64,000 bases of DNA from Clostridia bacterium (GCA_017552615.1 JAFZPI010000048.1:48010-112009), one strand, 5' to 3'. Positions 16,187-25,787 are shown, numbered from the stretch's first letter. Notes: a model not told the origin generated them from the letters alone. Program-made: numbers and translations.

Positions 16187-16987
16187 ATGGATTCATTTGT
16201 GAATGAGGAAGATTTCGCGCTGCTCAACCAGGATCACTATACCTTTGAAGTCCTGACAAGGATCCTGAAAGGAGAATGTGAGCTCATTCGGAGCAACCAC
16301 GAAAACTTGCTGTTATGCCATTCAGAATCACATTATCCTGTATGGATCTGGACGCCGGACAATGCAACAGATGAAGTGAAAAGAACCGCATGGGAACTGG
16401 CCTGCGCTCTTCGTCCTCTCGGCACTGGGTACCGATATAACCTGAAATATGAATTAGCGGAGTATTTTATTGAAAAGGCGGCCAGTGCGGGCATTGGCGC
16501 AGGAATATCGATGAATCTGTTTGTGTATGATTGCCCTTCGGCCATCCCGCCGGATCCTGTTTCGGATGGCGGGTTATACTGTTGCACCACGGATGATGAG
16601 GAAGAAGCGGCGGCTATGATTCCGCATTTCTATACGGAAATCGGAGAGGAAGCACCGTCTTATGAAAAATGCCTGGAAAAAGTAAGGGGTTATATCGCGG
16701 GCAAAGGATTTTTCTTCTGGAAAAACAAAAACGGAAAAACAGTCGCATGCTGTTCCTACAAACTGAATGGCAGGTTCGCTTCGATCGGCAGTGTATACAC
16801 TTTTCCGGACGAACGCAGGAAGCATTACGCCCAGAATCTGGTCTATCAGGTGACACGGAAAGTGTCAGAGATGGGATATATACCGATGCTGTATACCGAC
16901 GCGGATTATCAGGCTTCCAACGCTTGTTATGAAAAGATCGGATATATCCTGAGAGGTAAACTGTGCACTGTCGCAATCATCAATTGA
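16187..16987 (+). CDS. GNAT-family N-acetyltransferase
   Basis: In the 266-residue protein the C-terminal 120 residues form a GNAT fold. GRFASIGSVYTFPDERRKHYAQNLV is the motif A region, with an acetyl-CoA loop of the type RxxG/H-x-A, and the last strand contains ASNACYEKIGYI, the common YxKxGF-like ending. The N-terminal half is a divergent domain seen in FR47-like members. The start at 16187 lies nine bases after GGAGG; the ATG at 16178 abuts that site. The acceptor substrate is not predictable. Confidence 0.8.
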   Translation: MDSFVNEEDFALLNQDHYTFEVLTRILKGECELIRSNHENLLLCHSESHYPVWIWTPDNATDEVKRTAWELACALRPLGTGYRYNLKYELAEYFIEKAASAGIGAGISMNLFVYDCPSAIPPDPVSDGGLYCCTTDDEEEAAAMIPHFYTEIGEEAPSYEKCLEKVRGYIAGKGFFFWKNKNGKTVACCSYKLNGRFASIGSVYTFPDERRKHYAQNLVYQVTRKVSEMGYIPMLYTDADYQASNACYEKIGYILRGKLCTVAIIN

Positions 16988-17154
16988 CACAACACTTCAT
17001 TTCAAAAGGTGTCAGGGCACTGCAGAGATCTATGAATGGAATGAACGGATCACTGAGTCCCGAAACACGATCGCGTAATTATCTTCTGAGATAACCGTCC
17101 ATCGACAAATCGGGATTTGTGAAGATCTTTACAGTATAGCAACCGGAGGCAAAT

Positions 17155-17709
17155 ATGAATCTTGATAGATTTGATGGCAAATGTGTAAGGATCATCACTA
17201 CTTGGGGAGATATATTTGAAGGGGTCGTATCTTACGACGATAAAGAATACGCTTTCCATGAATATGGTCATGATCAAGAAGCTTTGCGTCTTACCCCAAT
17301 TGTATTATATAAAGATGCCATATTAAGTGTCATAAGCCTGGAGGATGTGAACGGTCCGTTTGGGCATTATTCTGAAAAGTATGGCCTTTTGGAAAAGAAG
17401 TGCATCGAGTGGGGAACCGATCTGATAGAAGAAGTTTTTGATTCAGATGACGACAGTCAGATACTCAGAATGTTGGCTTGTATGAAAGACTATTTCCAGA
17501 CACTTGCGGACAGAGCTGTCCCTGGCCTTGCTCCGTGGCGCAATGGAATAAGCACACCGAAATCAGAAAATGAAGTAAATGAGCAGGGGCCTGTTTACCT
17601 TGGAGAACTTGAGAGAATGCTGAGCACACTCGTAAAATACAATGAGAACAAAGAAGTCGTTCATGAGGCAAAGGATCTTTTGGAGCAGTTTTCAGCATAT
17701 TTTTCCTGA
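17155..17709 (+). CDS. Protein with N-terminal Sm/SH3-like barrel, function unknown
   Basis: The 184-residue acidic protein begins with GKCVRIITTWGDIFEGVV and a following YAFHEYG, a strand pattern typical of Sm-like or SH3-like small barrels (K-x-V-x-I-x-T-x-x-G-x-x-x-x-G). The rest is helical and acidic, with no catalytic motif. Translation starts after CCGGAGGC. It lies in the accessory block and is not obviously in an operon with its neighbours. A role in RNA or protein binding is possible but not shown. Confidence 0.65.
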   Translation: MNLDRFDGKCVRIITTWGDIFEGVVSYDDKEYAFHEYGHDQEALRLTPIVLYKDAILSVISLEDVNGPFGHYSEKYGLLEKKCIEWGTDLIEEVFDSDDDSQILRMLACMKDYFQTLADRAVPGLAPWRNGISTPKSENEVNEQGPVYLGELERMLSTLVKYNENKEVVHEAKDLLEQFSAYFS

Positions 17710-17797
17710 AACCGGAGCCATTCAAATTCCGGTTTGTCGGGATGCCTGTTGGAAAGAATACTCGGAAGATAGCAGAGCAGGGAAATGAGGTAAAGCA

Positions 17798-18529
17798 GTG
17801 GACAATGTGTTTGCACAGGTGGAGAAAAATATAGACAACCTGGTCCTGGGCAACGCAGACTGGACGGCATCAGCTACAAAGGAAGAACTGGAAGCAGCCA
17901 GGAAGGGAGAACTGCACCTCCGCTTCTGGAACGGCGAAGTACTGGGAGAATGGCTGAAGAATATCAAGGGTAAACGGGTGCTGTGCCTAGCGGGCGCTGG
18001 CGGACTGCAAGCACCGCTGTTTGCCTGTGCCGGGGCGAAGGTGACGGTGATTGATCTCTCCAGCGGGATGCTGGAAAAGGACCGGGAAATCGCGGAGAGG
18101 GAAAAGCTGGATATTGAGATCGTGAAAGGGAACATGTGCGACCTGTCCCGGTTTGCGGATGAGTCCTTTGACCTGATCTTCAATCCGCCGTCCCTGATGT
18201 ATATCCCGGACGTCAGCGTTGTATTCAGGGAATGCTTCCGGGTGCTGGCAAAAAGCGGAGAACTGATGGTTATGGCGCCTGCTCCCATCAACTATATGTG
18301 TGACTGGATTGAGGATGAGCAGGGCAGCTATTACAAGACGGTTCACCGGGTGCCCTGCTGTACCCGGGAGTACGATGATTCCGAATGGATTGAGTATGGA
18401 CATACCATGGAAGAATATCTGGGCGGAATGATCAGATGCGGCTTTGTGCTGAACGGATATATAGAATGCCAGGGAGAGGACATTACAGAACTCAACTTCC
18501 TGGCCAGGGCAGTGAAACCGGAATCATGA
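17798..18529 (+). CDS. Class I SAM-dependent methyltransferase
   Basis: The 243-residue product uses a GTG start after ATGAGG. Motif I is VLCLAGAGGLQAPLFA, the acidic residue of strand 2 is in VTVIDLSSGML, and IVKGNMCDLSRF and FDLIFNPPSLMYI are the later SAM-fold elements; this matches Methyltransf_11/UbiE-like enzymes. NPPS recalls the NPPY motif of N-methyltransferases, but by position it lies at the strand 4 site only loosely. It is a different subgroup from the methyltransferase at 15377. The substrate is unknown. Confidence 0.82.
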   Translation: MDNVFAQVEKNIDNLVLGNADWTASATKEELEAARKGELHLRFWNGEVLGEWLKNIKGKRVLCLAGAGGLQAPLFACAGAKVTVIDLSSGMLEKDREIAEREKLDIEIVKGNMCDLSRFADESFDLIFNPPSLMYIPDVSVVFRECFRVLAKSGELMVMAPAPINYMCDWIEDEQGSYYKTVHRVPCCTREYDDSEWIEYGHTMEEYLGGMIRCGFVLNGYIECQGEDITELNFLARAVKPES

Positions 18530-18669
18530 TTGTATTACGAAATCATTCATAGTGAGAAGTATCGGAAGTTATTCGGTTATTTTCATTCAGTCAAAAGAGG
18601 GAAATCGGAAACCGATCAAGAATCATTCATACGACAGAGCTACGACTGGAGAAGGAAGGAACGCACACC

Positions 18670-19902
18670 ATGAGCAACACCGTCTTCCACAGCACCGATC
18701 TTCTGATCCCCGAAGCCTCCCTGCTGCCCAAGTGGGCCGTGATCGCCTGCGACCAATACACCTCTGAGCCGGAATACTGGGAGGCCGTCAAGGCGGAAGC
18801 CGGAGACGCGCCGTCCGCGCTGAACCTGATCTTCCCGGAAGCTTGGCTGAAGGAAGACCGGTCGAAGCGCATTGCCTTCATCAACGAGAGCATGCGGGAC
18901 TGCCTGAACCGGAACATCCTGAAAGCGTATCCGAGCAGTTATGTTTATGTGGAGCGGACCCTGGTGAACGGGACCATCCGCCGGGGTATCGTCGGTGCGG
19001 TGGACCTGGACGCCTATGACTATGCCGCCGACGCCCACAGCGCGATCCGCGCCACCGAGCGCACCGTGGTCGAACGCATCCCGCCCCGCGTGGCCATCCG
19101 TAAGGATGCGCCGCTGGAACTCACCCATGTGCTGATGCTCTGCGACGACGAGCAGGAAACCCTGATCGAAACGCTGACCGCGGAGAAGGAAACCCTGCCT
19201 CTGCTCTACGATTTCGACCTCATGCAGGGCGGCGGGCACATCGCGGGATGGCTGGTGGACGGGGAAGCCAAAGAACGCCTTGAAGCCCGGATCGCAGCCT
19301 ATGAGCAGCGCATGAAAGCAAAGTACGCGGCGATAGGCGTCAGCCCCATCCTCTATGCTGTCGGCGACGGCAACCACTCCCTCGCCACCGCCAAGAACTG
19401 CTGGGAAGCGATCAAGCAGGAGCACCCGGAACAGGCCCAAAACCATCCGGCTCGCTGCGCCATGGTGGAACTTGAGAACATCCGCGACGCGGCCCAGCAG
19501 TTCGAGCCGATCCACCGCGTCGTGACCGGGATTGATCCCCAGAAACTGGCGGACGAGCTGACATCCGTCTGCGCCTCAGGTGGATACCCGATCCGGGTCA
19601 TCAGTGCGGACAGCGACGGCGTCTTCTTCCTGAATCCTTCCCTTGGGGAACTGCCCGTGGCCATCCTCCAGCGTTTCCTGGATGAAGTCGTCAATCCTGA
19701 CCAGATCGATTATATTCACGGTGACGATACTGCGGCTCGCCTTGGCCGCCAGCCCGGTGCCATGGCCTTCCTCCTACCGGGCATCCCGAAGGAAGGGCTA
19801 TTCCCCGGCATCGCCAAAGACGGTGTCCTGCCGAGAAAGACATTCTCAATGGGTCATGCCTGCGAGAAGCGGTATTACCTCGAAGCCAGGCGGATCCGGT
19901 AA
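18670..19902 (+). CDS. DUF1015 family protein
   Basis: The 410-residue length and the segments LPKWAVIACDQYTSEPEYW, YVERTLVNGTIRRGIVGAVDLD and AVGDGNHSLATAK are typical of DUF1015, a widespread family with a ParB/sulfiredoxin-like fold in its relatives. Free-serine kinases are among distant homologues. No reaction is known for this branch. Composition returns to high GC here, marking the end of the accessory run. AAGGA lies ten bases before the ATG. Confidence 0.85.
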   Translation: MSNTVFHSTDLLIPEASLLPKWAVIACDQYTSEPEYWEAVKAEAGDAPSALNLIFPEAWLKEDRSKRIAFINESMRDCLNRNILKAYPSSYVYVERTLVNGTIRRGIVGAVDLDAYDYAADAHSAIRATERTVVERIPPRVAIRKDAPLELTHVLMLCDDEQETLIETLTAEKETLPLLYDFDLMQGGGHIAGWLVDGEAKERLEARIAAYEQRMKAKYAAIGVSPILYAVGDGNHSLATAKNCWEAIKQEHPEQAQNHPARCAMVELENIRDAAQQFEPIHRVVTGIDPQKLADELTSVCASGGYPIRVISADSDGVFFLNPSLGELPVAILQRFLDEVVNPDQIDYIHGDDTAARLGRQPGAMAFLLPGIPKEGLFPGIAKDGVLPRKTFSMGHACEKRYYLEARRIR

Positions 19903-19948
19903 AGAACTGCGCTATCGTTTATTTCCGTCCGAAGGGAGGCTGATCTTC

Positions 19949-20551
19949 ATGAAACGGTTACTTTTTGTCCTGATGGCTTTGGTCTTGCTCACCTTTTCCT
20001 GTGCTTTCGCGGAGAACGGCGAAGGGCTGTTTCAAATCGAAGCCCTGGATGAGGACGAGAGCATCTTTTCCTATATCGACGACAACCACATCGATACCGT
20101 CTACCGCCCGGACGGCCAGCCTTTTGTCGGTGAAGCCAACGAGGGCGACGTCATGGCGTATCTCGACTATGTGGAACTGCCCAACGCGGGTGTGGTGGCG
20201 CTGCGGCTGAGCATCGGGATCGTGACCAATGAGGAGCTCTATGGCACAGAACTGGACCTTGCCTGCGGAGATACGGAACTGACCTTCGCGGCGGATCCGA
20301 TGATCACGGAATACGACATGATCTGGAGTGAAGATTACAGCGTCTACCTGGCAGGGGAAGCCGCAGCGCTCATGGAGGCCTTGATCCAAAATGAAGGTCA
20401 GCTGGACTTTGTGATCCGAGGGGATCGGGAGATTTCTGGCAGCATCCGGATCGCACCGGATTTCCTTCGTGCGATTTGGGAGACCTATGTGGAACTGGGA
20501 GGATTGGAGCAGGATTTCAGTAAACTTATCTCGGTATTGTCGAATTGGTGA
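19949..20551 (+). CDS. Secreted protein of unknown function
   Basis: The start at 19949 is set by GGGAGG. The 200-residue product has a clear signal peptide (MKRLLFVLMALVLLTFSCAFA, cleavage near AFA-EN). The mature part is acidic, with alternating strands, and no domain that I recognise; no lipobox, LPxTG or membrane anchor is visible. It begins 46 bases after DUF1015 and probably shares its transcript, which ends at the bidirectional terminator before polA. Confidence 0.75.
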   Translation: MKRLLFVLMALVLLTFSCAFAENGEGLFQIEALDEDESIFSYIDDNHIDTVYRPDGQPFVGEANEGDVMAYLDYVELPNAGVVALRLSIGIVTNEELYGTELDLACGDTELTFAADPMITEYDMIWSEDYSVYLAGEAAALMEALIQNEGQLDFVIRGDREISGSIRIAPDFLRAIWETYVELGGLEQDFSKLISVLSNW

Positions 20552-20586
20552 GCAGGTTTTCACTGATTGCTCAAGAGGAAACCATG

Positions 20587-20616
20587 GAGTTTATCGGAGT
20601 ATAGCCCGATAAACTC
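20587..20616. repeat. Stable 11-bp hairpin between convergent genes
   Basis: Arms GAGTTTATCGG (20587-20597) and CCGATAAACTC (20606-20616) are perfect complements. The run after it on the plus strand is A, not T, so alone it is not a standard terminator. Confidence 0.6.
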
Positions 20617-20664
20617 AAAAAACAGTACTGAAATACGGAATATAATCCGATCAGTGCTGTTTTT
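20617..20664. terminator. Bidirectional terminator between the secreted protein gene and polA
   Basis: A stem ACAGTACTGA/TCAGTGCTGT (one mismatch) is flanked by AAAAAA (20617-20622) and TTTTT (20660-20664), giving a T-run after the stem on both strands. Confidence 0.75.
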
Positions 20665-20678
20665 GTAAAACGATTTGT

Positions 20679-23246
20679 TTACTTCGCTTCCGCCCAGTTC
20701 TTTCCCGTATGGACTTCCGCGACCAACGGAACACGGAGGGTCATGACGCTCTCCATGCATTCGCGGAGCAGCGCGGCAGCCTTATCGGCTTCTTCCGGAG
20801 GACATTCGAGGATTAATTCGTCATGAACCTGGAGGATCAGGCGGCTCTGCATGTTTTCGGCCCGCAGGTGCTCGTCCACGCGGACCATGGCGGCTTTGAT
20901 GATATCAGCCGCCGTGCCCTGAACAGGCGTGTTCATTGCGGCGCGCTTGCCGAACTCGCGGATGGCGGCCTGTTTACTCTTCAACTCTGGAAGCTCACGG
21001 CGGCGGTGCATGAGGGTTTCCGCCCAGCCGCGTTTCTCGCCGAGCGCTACGGACTCGTCCATGAAGCGGCGCACGCCCGGGTACTTGGCGAAATATCGGG
21101 TGATGAAATCTTGGGCTTCCTGCCTTGTGACGCCGGTGTTCCGTGCCAGGCCAAAGGCGCTGATGCCGTAGATCAGGCCGAAGTTCACGGCCTTGGCCTG
21201 AGATCGCAGGGTGGGCGTGACCTCGTCGAGGGGGACATCGAAGATCTCCGAAGCCGTACGGGCGTGAATGTCCTGCCCTTCGGTGAAGGCCTCGACCATC
21301 GCGGTGTCTCCGGAGAAGTGTGCCATCAGGCGCAGTTCGATCTGGCTGTAGTCGGCGTCCACCAGGATCCAGCCGGGGCGGGGGAGGAAGGCCTCGCGGA
21401 TCTCGCGACCTTCTGTTGTGCGGACGGGTATATTTTGTAAATTTGGTTCCGAAGAAGAAATACGTCCCGTTGCTGTTGCTGTCTGATTGAAGCTGGAATG
21501 GATACGCCCATCGTCCTCAATCAACGGAAGCATGCCTTCAATGTAGGTGCCGTTCAGCTTGACCAGCTGGCGGTAGCGCAGGATCGGTCCGATGATCTCC
21601 GGGGCGATGGGCCGTAGGTCCTCGAGGACTTCTGCGGATGTGGAATAGCCCTTGGTGGTCTTTTTGCCGTGGGGGAGTTTCAGCTCCTCAAAAAGCACAT
21701 GGCCCAATTGCTGGGGGCTGTTGAGCTTGAATGTACCCACCCCGCAGGCCGCAAACACTGCGGCTTCGGTTTCGCTGATCTCTTTAGCATAGCGGTTTCC
21801 CAACGCGCGCAGAAAATCCCGGTCGACCGTGAAACCTGCGGCTTCCATCCTGTACAGGACATGCTGCAGGGGAAGCTCGACTTCCCGCATCAGGGGCGTC
21901 ATACCAAAGGTCTCGACCTGCCGCTGCTGCCATTCCGCAAGTGCGAGCAGACCGCGGGCGTCATCCGGCAGGGATCCCCGCAGATTCACAAACGCATAGG
22001 ATTTCTCCTGCGGATTCAACAGATAAGCTCCAAGCATGGTGTCCCACGCAAAGCGATCCGGCAAGGCTGCTCCGGCTTTCCGCAGGGTATGCAGCAAGTT
22101 CTTTCCGTCATGGACAACAGTCGGACGCTCAGCCATTGCGGTCCCAAGGACTTGCAGGACTTCTGTCGGGTCTGCTCCGGGATTCAGGAGATCGCCGCCG
22201 AGGGTCAGCTCCAGCCAGTGGTTCCCGGCGGCCAGTGAAATCCGCGTATCCGTGATTCGAGCCGCAAGCATAGCCTTCGGATCCTGGCGGCTTATCCACG
22301 CAGCCATCGCGGCGGCATCTGTTGCCTGGAAAGGCTCATCATAAGTAACAAGCACCGGGCCGGTTTCCTCCGGTTCTGCTGCGATGGCGTCGTCTCCCGC
22401 GATGCGGCGGATCACCTGGTTCAGGTGCAAGCGCTTCAGGGCAGGGATGCCCTGTTTCAGGTCAGGAAGTGTGCAGTCGGACAGGTGCCAGTCCACGGGG
22501 GCGTTACGGCGGATGGTGGCGAGGTCTTTGCACATCCGGGCCTGGTCGGCGCCGGCGGCAAGCTTTTCGCCGAGCTTGCCCTTGACTTCTCCCGCATGCG
22601 CTAAGACGTTTTCGAGTGTCCCGTACTGCTGGAGGAGCTTGACGGCAGTCTTGTCGCCGATCCCCGCGATACCGGGAATGTTATCGCTGGAGTCTCCCGC
22701 GAGGCCTTTCCAGTCCGTGACCTGTTCGGGGGTGAAGCCGTATTCTTCGTAGACTTTGGCCGGCGTAAAACGAATGGTTTCACTCAGGCCTTTTCTCGTA
22801 AACAGCAGTTGCGCGCCGTGGCCGACCAGCTGCAGGGCGTCCCGGTCCCCGGTGAGGAGGAGCGGCTCAACGCCGGCATCCGTGCCCAGGCGGGAGAGGG
22901 TCCCGAGGAGATCGTCCGCTTCCCAGCCCTGCAGGCCGTAACGGCGGATACCCATGTCGTCGAGGAGCTGGCGGATTGTCACAAACTGCTGTTTCAGCTC
23001 CGGGGACGTGGGTTGACGGCCTGCTTTGTAGTCCGGGTACGCCTGGTGCCGGAAGGTGGGACCGTGTTCGTCAAAGCAAACAGCAAGATAGGCGGCCTGC
23101 TCTTCGCGGACCGCCTTCAGTAACATCATCATAAAGCCGTGGATCGCGTTCGTGTAGACGCCTTCCTCGGTGCTCATCACCGGCAGGGCGTGGAAAGCGC
23201 GATGCAGGAGGCTGTTGCCGTCAATAATCAGAAATGTGTCGCTCAT
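20679..23246 (-). CDS. polA: DNA polymerase I
   Basis: The 855-residue Pol I fills gaps and removes RNA primers. Residues 1 to about 280 are the 5'-3' exonuclease (IDGNSLLHRAF; GWEADDLLGTL; GDSSDNIPGIAGIGDKTA). The polymerase domain has motif A (DADYSQIELR), motif B (RSQAKAVNFGLIYG) and motif C (V-H-D809-E). The middle 3'-5' exonuclease fold is present but its acidic metal ligands appear to be gone: the DxE position reads ARITDTRIS and no YxxxD is seen, so proofreading is probably absent, as in many Firmicutes. It is the last gene of the operon starting with the MATE fusion, 16 bases after the LCP gene. Confidence 0.97.
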   Translation of the reverse strand: MSDTFLIIDGNSLLHRAFHALPVMSTEEGVYTNAIHGFMMMLLKAVREEQAAYLAVCFDEHGPTFRHQAYPDYKAGRQPTSPELKQQFVTIRQLLDDMGIRRYGLQGWEADDLLGTLSRLGTDAGVEPLLLTGDRDALQLVGHGAQLLFTRKGLSETIRFTPAKVYEEYGFTPEQVTDWKGLAGDSSDNIPGIAGIGDKTAVKLLQQYGTLENVLAHAGEVKGKLGEKLAAGADQARMCKDLATIRRNAPVDWHLSDCTLPDLKQGIPALKRLHLNQVIRRIAGDDAIAAEPEETGPVLVTYDEPFQATDAAAMAAWISRQDPKAMLAARITDTRISLAAGNHWLELTLGGDLLNPGADPTEVLQVLGTAMAERPTVVHDGKNLLHTLRKAGAALPDRFAWDTMLGAYLLNPQEKSYAFVNLRGSLPDDARGLLALAEWQQRQVETFGMTPLMREVELPLQHVLYRMEAAGFTVDRDFLRALGNRYAKEISETEAAVFAACGVGTFKLNSPQQLGHVLFEELKLPHGKKTTKGYSTSAEVLEDLRPIAPEIIGPILRYRQLVKLNGTYIEGMLPLIEDDGRIHSSFNQTATATGRISSSEPNLQNIPVRTTEGREIREAFLPRPGWILVDADYSQIELRLMAHFSGDTAMVEAFTEGQDIHARTASEIFDVPLDEVTPTLRSQAKAVNFGLIYGISAFGLARNTGVTRQEAQDFITRYFAKYPGVRRFMDESVALGEKRGWAETLMHRRRELPELKSKQAAIREFGKRAAMNTPVQGTAADIIKAAMVRVDEHLRAENMQSRLILQVHDELILECPPEEADKAAALLRECMESVMTLRVPLVAEVHTGKNWAEAK

Positions 23247-23262
23247 CCCGCACTCCTGTGGG

Positions 23263-24351
23263 TCATTTTTCCGGCTGGTACAGGGTGGCCAGCACCCATT
23301 CGATCACTTCATCGTCGTTGAGGTAAAACTCACGATTGTTCTTGGCGTTGCGGGCCTCACTGCCGTTCTTGTTTAGCATGACCGGCTCGGAGATCGTGAA
23401 GTCCTGCGAATCGATTTTGTTGAGGGTGGTGTAGATCCAGCCCCAGCCATAGTTGGATGTGGACGTCATGAGGATGTTCTCTTTCAGAAGTGTATCCAGT
23501 TTTTTCAGATATCCGGAGTCCTCGCGGATCCGCGCTTTCACCTGGCTGATGAATCCGTCGATGAAGTCCCGCTGGCGCATCATACGGGAGACGTTGGAGC
23601 CCTCGGTGATGCCTTTGCGTGCGCGTACATAACGTTCCGTCATATCCCCTGTCAGGGTAACGGTGGCGCCTTGTTCAAAGCTTTCGAATTCTTCACCAAG
23701 CCCTGTCATGTCATCCCGGACAGTCACGGTGACGCCGCCGATGCCGTCGGTGAGGGCCTTGATGCTTGTCAGACCCATTGAGGCGGTGACGTTGATCTGC
23801 AAATTTAGCAGGCTTTCGACGGCTTCCCTTGTGTTGGCGGCTTTGACCGCGGGCGTGGCCAGGAAGTAATGCGCAATGCAGAGCTGGTAGACCTTGCTGC
23901 CGGAGCGCTGGCCGAAGTTATCGTAGGTCTTCATCCGGACCATGGTGTCGCGGTCGATCTGGAGGAGGTTTACCGTGCGTCCGTTATAATCGATGACAAC
24001 CAGGACCAGGAAGTCGGCCAGGCCGCCCTTATAGCGCTGGTCGTCGACATGGGTTTCCGTGTCGTAGCCGATCAGCAGGCAGAGATCCTGGTTGGCGCGT
24101 TTACGGTAGCGCTGCCCGTTCCAGACGACGGAGGTCGCGATCCCGATATCCTCGCGGCTGCTGTCCTCAAGGACTTTCCGGGTCGCGGTGCCGCTTTGCG
24201 TTGTAGCTGTTGTGCTTGCCGGCTGGTCCGATGCCTCGTCGCCGCCTGCGTTGATCAGGTACAGTGCCACACCGAGGGCAACGATAGCCGCCAGGAGCAG
24301 CACAAAGCCGAACACATGCTGTTTATGCTTGGTTTGGTTCTGGTTGCGCAT
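23263..24351 (-). CDS. LytR-CpsA-Psr (LCP) family cell-wall glycopolymer ligase
   Basis: LCP enzymes attach teichoic acid or other polymers to peptidoglycan at the outer membrane face. The 362-residue protein has a short basic N-terminus, one membrane anchor (FGFVLLLAAIVALGVALYLI), a serine/threonine linker, and the LCP domain: LLQIDRDTMV, GIGGVTVTV and the arginine-rich segment VRARKGI...SRMMRQRDFI that binds the polyprenyl phosphate. The C-terminal 70 residues diverge. It lies between the RsbW-like ATPase and polA in one operon. AAGGAGG precedes the ATG. Confidence 0.88.
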   Translation of the reverse strand: MRNQNQTKHKQHVFGFVLLLAAIVALGVALYLINAGGDEASDQPASTTATTQSGTATRKVLEDSSREDIGIATSVVWNGQRYRKRANQDLCLLIGYDTETHVDDQRYKGGLADFLVLVVIDYNGRTVNLLQIDRDTMVRMKTYDNFGQRSGSKVYQLCIAHYFLATPAVKAANTREAVESLLNLQINVTASMGLTSIKALTDGIGGVTVTVRDDMTGLGEEFESFEQGATVTLTGDMTERYVRARKGITEGSNVSRMMRQRDFIDGFISQVKARIREDSGYLKKLDTLLKENILMTSTSNYGWGWIYTTLNKIDSQDFTISEPVMLNKNGSEARNAKNNREFYLNDDEVIEWVLATLYQPEK

Positions 24352-24396
24352 CTGTACCCTCCTTTTATCTGGATCGCGTGCGGCTGCATGCAGTCT

Positions 24397-24804
24397 TCAG
24401 ATCTTTTTCTGGGCGGTGAGAATGTTGAAGCCGTCTTCCCAACGGTAGGTGAGCTCGTCCATCGTTTTCTTCGCGAGGAAGATACCCAGACCGCCGATCT
24501 TCCGATCCTTGGCTGGCAAGGTCACATCCGGTTCCGGGCGATCCAGGGGATTGAACGGAATGCCGCGGTCCTTCAGTACAAAAGTGAACACCCGGGTTTC
24601 GGGGTCCACACCGCACTGGATAATGGCGTCGCCCTCCCCGTCGGGATAGGCATAGTGCGCAACGTTCCCGAAGAGCTCATCGATGGCCACATCGATCTGC
24701 ATCTGAACCCGCATGGAACACCCGGCCTGCTCCAGCACTTCTTCTGCCAGGCCAATGACCAGGGGCATATTCGCAATCGCTGCTTTTACGGTGATTTCTT
24801 TCAC
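24397..24804 (-). CDS. RsbW/SpoIIAB-like ATP-binding protein (HATPase_c_2)
   Basis: The GTG start at 24804 follows AAAGGTGG. The 135-residue single-domain protein has the GHKL N-box D42-E43-x-x-x-N47, a G1 box D79-R-G81 followed by PFNP, and a G2 box GGLGIF (104-109). This is the pattern of anti-sigma-factor kinases such as RsbW and SpoIIAB, which phosphorylate a STAS antagonist and bind a partner. A STAS gene lies two genes upstream in the same operon. No sigma factor or PP2C phosphatase is visible, so the partner is open. Confidence 0.85.
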   Translation of the reverse strand: MKEITVKAAIANMPLVIGLAEEVLEQAGCSMRVQMQIDVAIDELFGNVAHYAYPDGEGDAIIQCGVDPETRVFTFVLKDRGIPFNPLDRPEPDVTLPAKDRKIGGLGIFLAKKTMDELTYRWEDGFNILTAQKKI

Positions 24805-24883
24805 GGCCTGCCACCTTTCTCCGGAGAGGAGCCACAACGCCGCTTTGGCGGACCGTCGGCTGTTTATCTCCGGGATACAGGAA

Positions 24884-25477
24884 TCATGACAGTTTCTTGA
24901 ATATCGTCATCTCCACCACGTTACCTTTGATGCTGACTTTCACTTCGTCGGCGACCTGCGCGACAACGGATTTTTCGAGCTCGTCCCAGGCTTCGATCGC
25001 TGCGGCGTCCTGCCGCTCCATGGCGCTGCTGACGGCATCCTCGTAGCGGGTCATGGCCCAGGCCCAGTCCATTGAGGCCGTGGTCGGGTCGTCATTCATA
25101 CCGGCCATCATCAGCGGCCCGAAGTCATCGTCGGCGCCCCGGTCGAAGAAATCGCGCAGCCGGCCCATCAGGCCTTTGGCGGATTCGTTCTTGCCGGAGG
25201 TGGAGGCGGCGAGGAGATTCTCCCGCTTCGTCATATTCATGCGGGTTTCGACGCGCAGATGGAGCTGATAGATGTCGCCTTTGTCCTCGATCCAGAATTC
25301 GCCGGCAGTCTCGCCGGTGATGGAGCGCATCATGCCCATCATTTCCTCGGTCAGCAGGCGGAGGTGAAGCGCGTCTTTCGGGGAGAGCCCTTTATACGCG
25401 CTGACCTTTTCAGCCTCCTGCAGCGCGGTGCTCATCTGTTTCCCGCTGCTGGAGACCACAATCACATCCGTTTTCAA
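24884..25477 (-). CDS. Degenerate GHKL-like protein of the partner-switching operon, function unknown
   Basis: The 197-residue protein starts at TTG, eight bases after GAGGAGG. Residues about 30-80 (LSPKDALHLRLLTEEMMGMM, then FWIEDKGDIYQLHLRVET) resemble the helix and strands around the N-box of an RsbW-like ATPase, but the asparagine and the glycine boxes are missing. The C-terminal 40 residues return to a strand pattern (EVKVSIKGNVVEMTIFK). The middle is an acidic, methionine-rich insertion. It may be an inactive ATPase-fold scaffold. It starts 13 bases after the STAS gene. Confidence 0.65.
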   Translation of the reverse strand: MKTDVIVVSSSGKQMSTALQEAEKVSAYKGLSPKDALHLRLLTEEMMGMMRSITGETAGEFWIEDKGDIYQLHLRVETRMNMTKRENLLAASTSGKNESAKGLMGRLRDFFDRGADDDFGPLMMAGMNDDPTTASMDWAWAMTRYEDAVSSAMERQDAAAIEAWDELEKSVVAQVADEVKVSIKGNVVEMTIFKKLS

Positions 25478-25490
25478 TGGGGAAGCCTCC

Positions 25491-25787
25491 TCATTCGATG
25501 GTCAGGATGTCGGCGAAACCGGTGACATCAAAGACTTCCTGCACGACTTCGTTGACATTGGTCACGGTCATGCCGTCGCGGGTGGACATTTGCTTATGGG
25601 CGGCCAGAAGAACGCGCAGTCCGGCGGAAGAGATATAGTCCAGCTTGGTGAAATCAAAGATCAGGCTGTCGATTCCGTCGAGGGAACGGTTCAGTTCGGC
25701 CTCCAGGTCGGGGGAGGTCATGGTGTCGAGACGCCCTTCCAGGGCAACGGTAAGGGTGGTGCCGTTCTGGGTCTTGGTGATGGTCAT
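25491..25787 (-). CDS. STAS-domain anti-sigma-factor antagonist (SpoIIAA/RsbV-like)
   Basis: The 98-residue stand-alone STAS protein shows the strand-helix pattern of SpoIIAA: TLTVALEGRLDTMTSPDLE, then FDFTKLDYISSAGLRVLLAAH. The regulatory phosphoserine would be S53 or S54 in ISSAG. In known systems the dephosphorylated form binds the kinase-type ATPase and frees its partner. Here it lies between the MATE-ATPase fusion and two ATPase-like proteins, so it probably switches between those. AAGGAGG precedes the ATG. Confidence 0.92.
   Translation of the reverse strand: MTITKTQNGTTLTVALEGRLDTMTSPDLEAELNRSLDGIDSLIFDFTKLDYISSAGLRVLLAAHKQMSTRDGMTVTNVNEVVQEVFDVTGFADILTIE

Noticed and set aside
13385-18600. 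The accessory run as a prophage or defence island
   Set aside because: No integrase, structural phage gene, nuclease-helicase or restriction gene is present; only unlinked single-gene functions.
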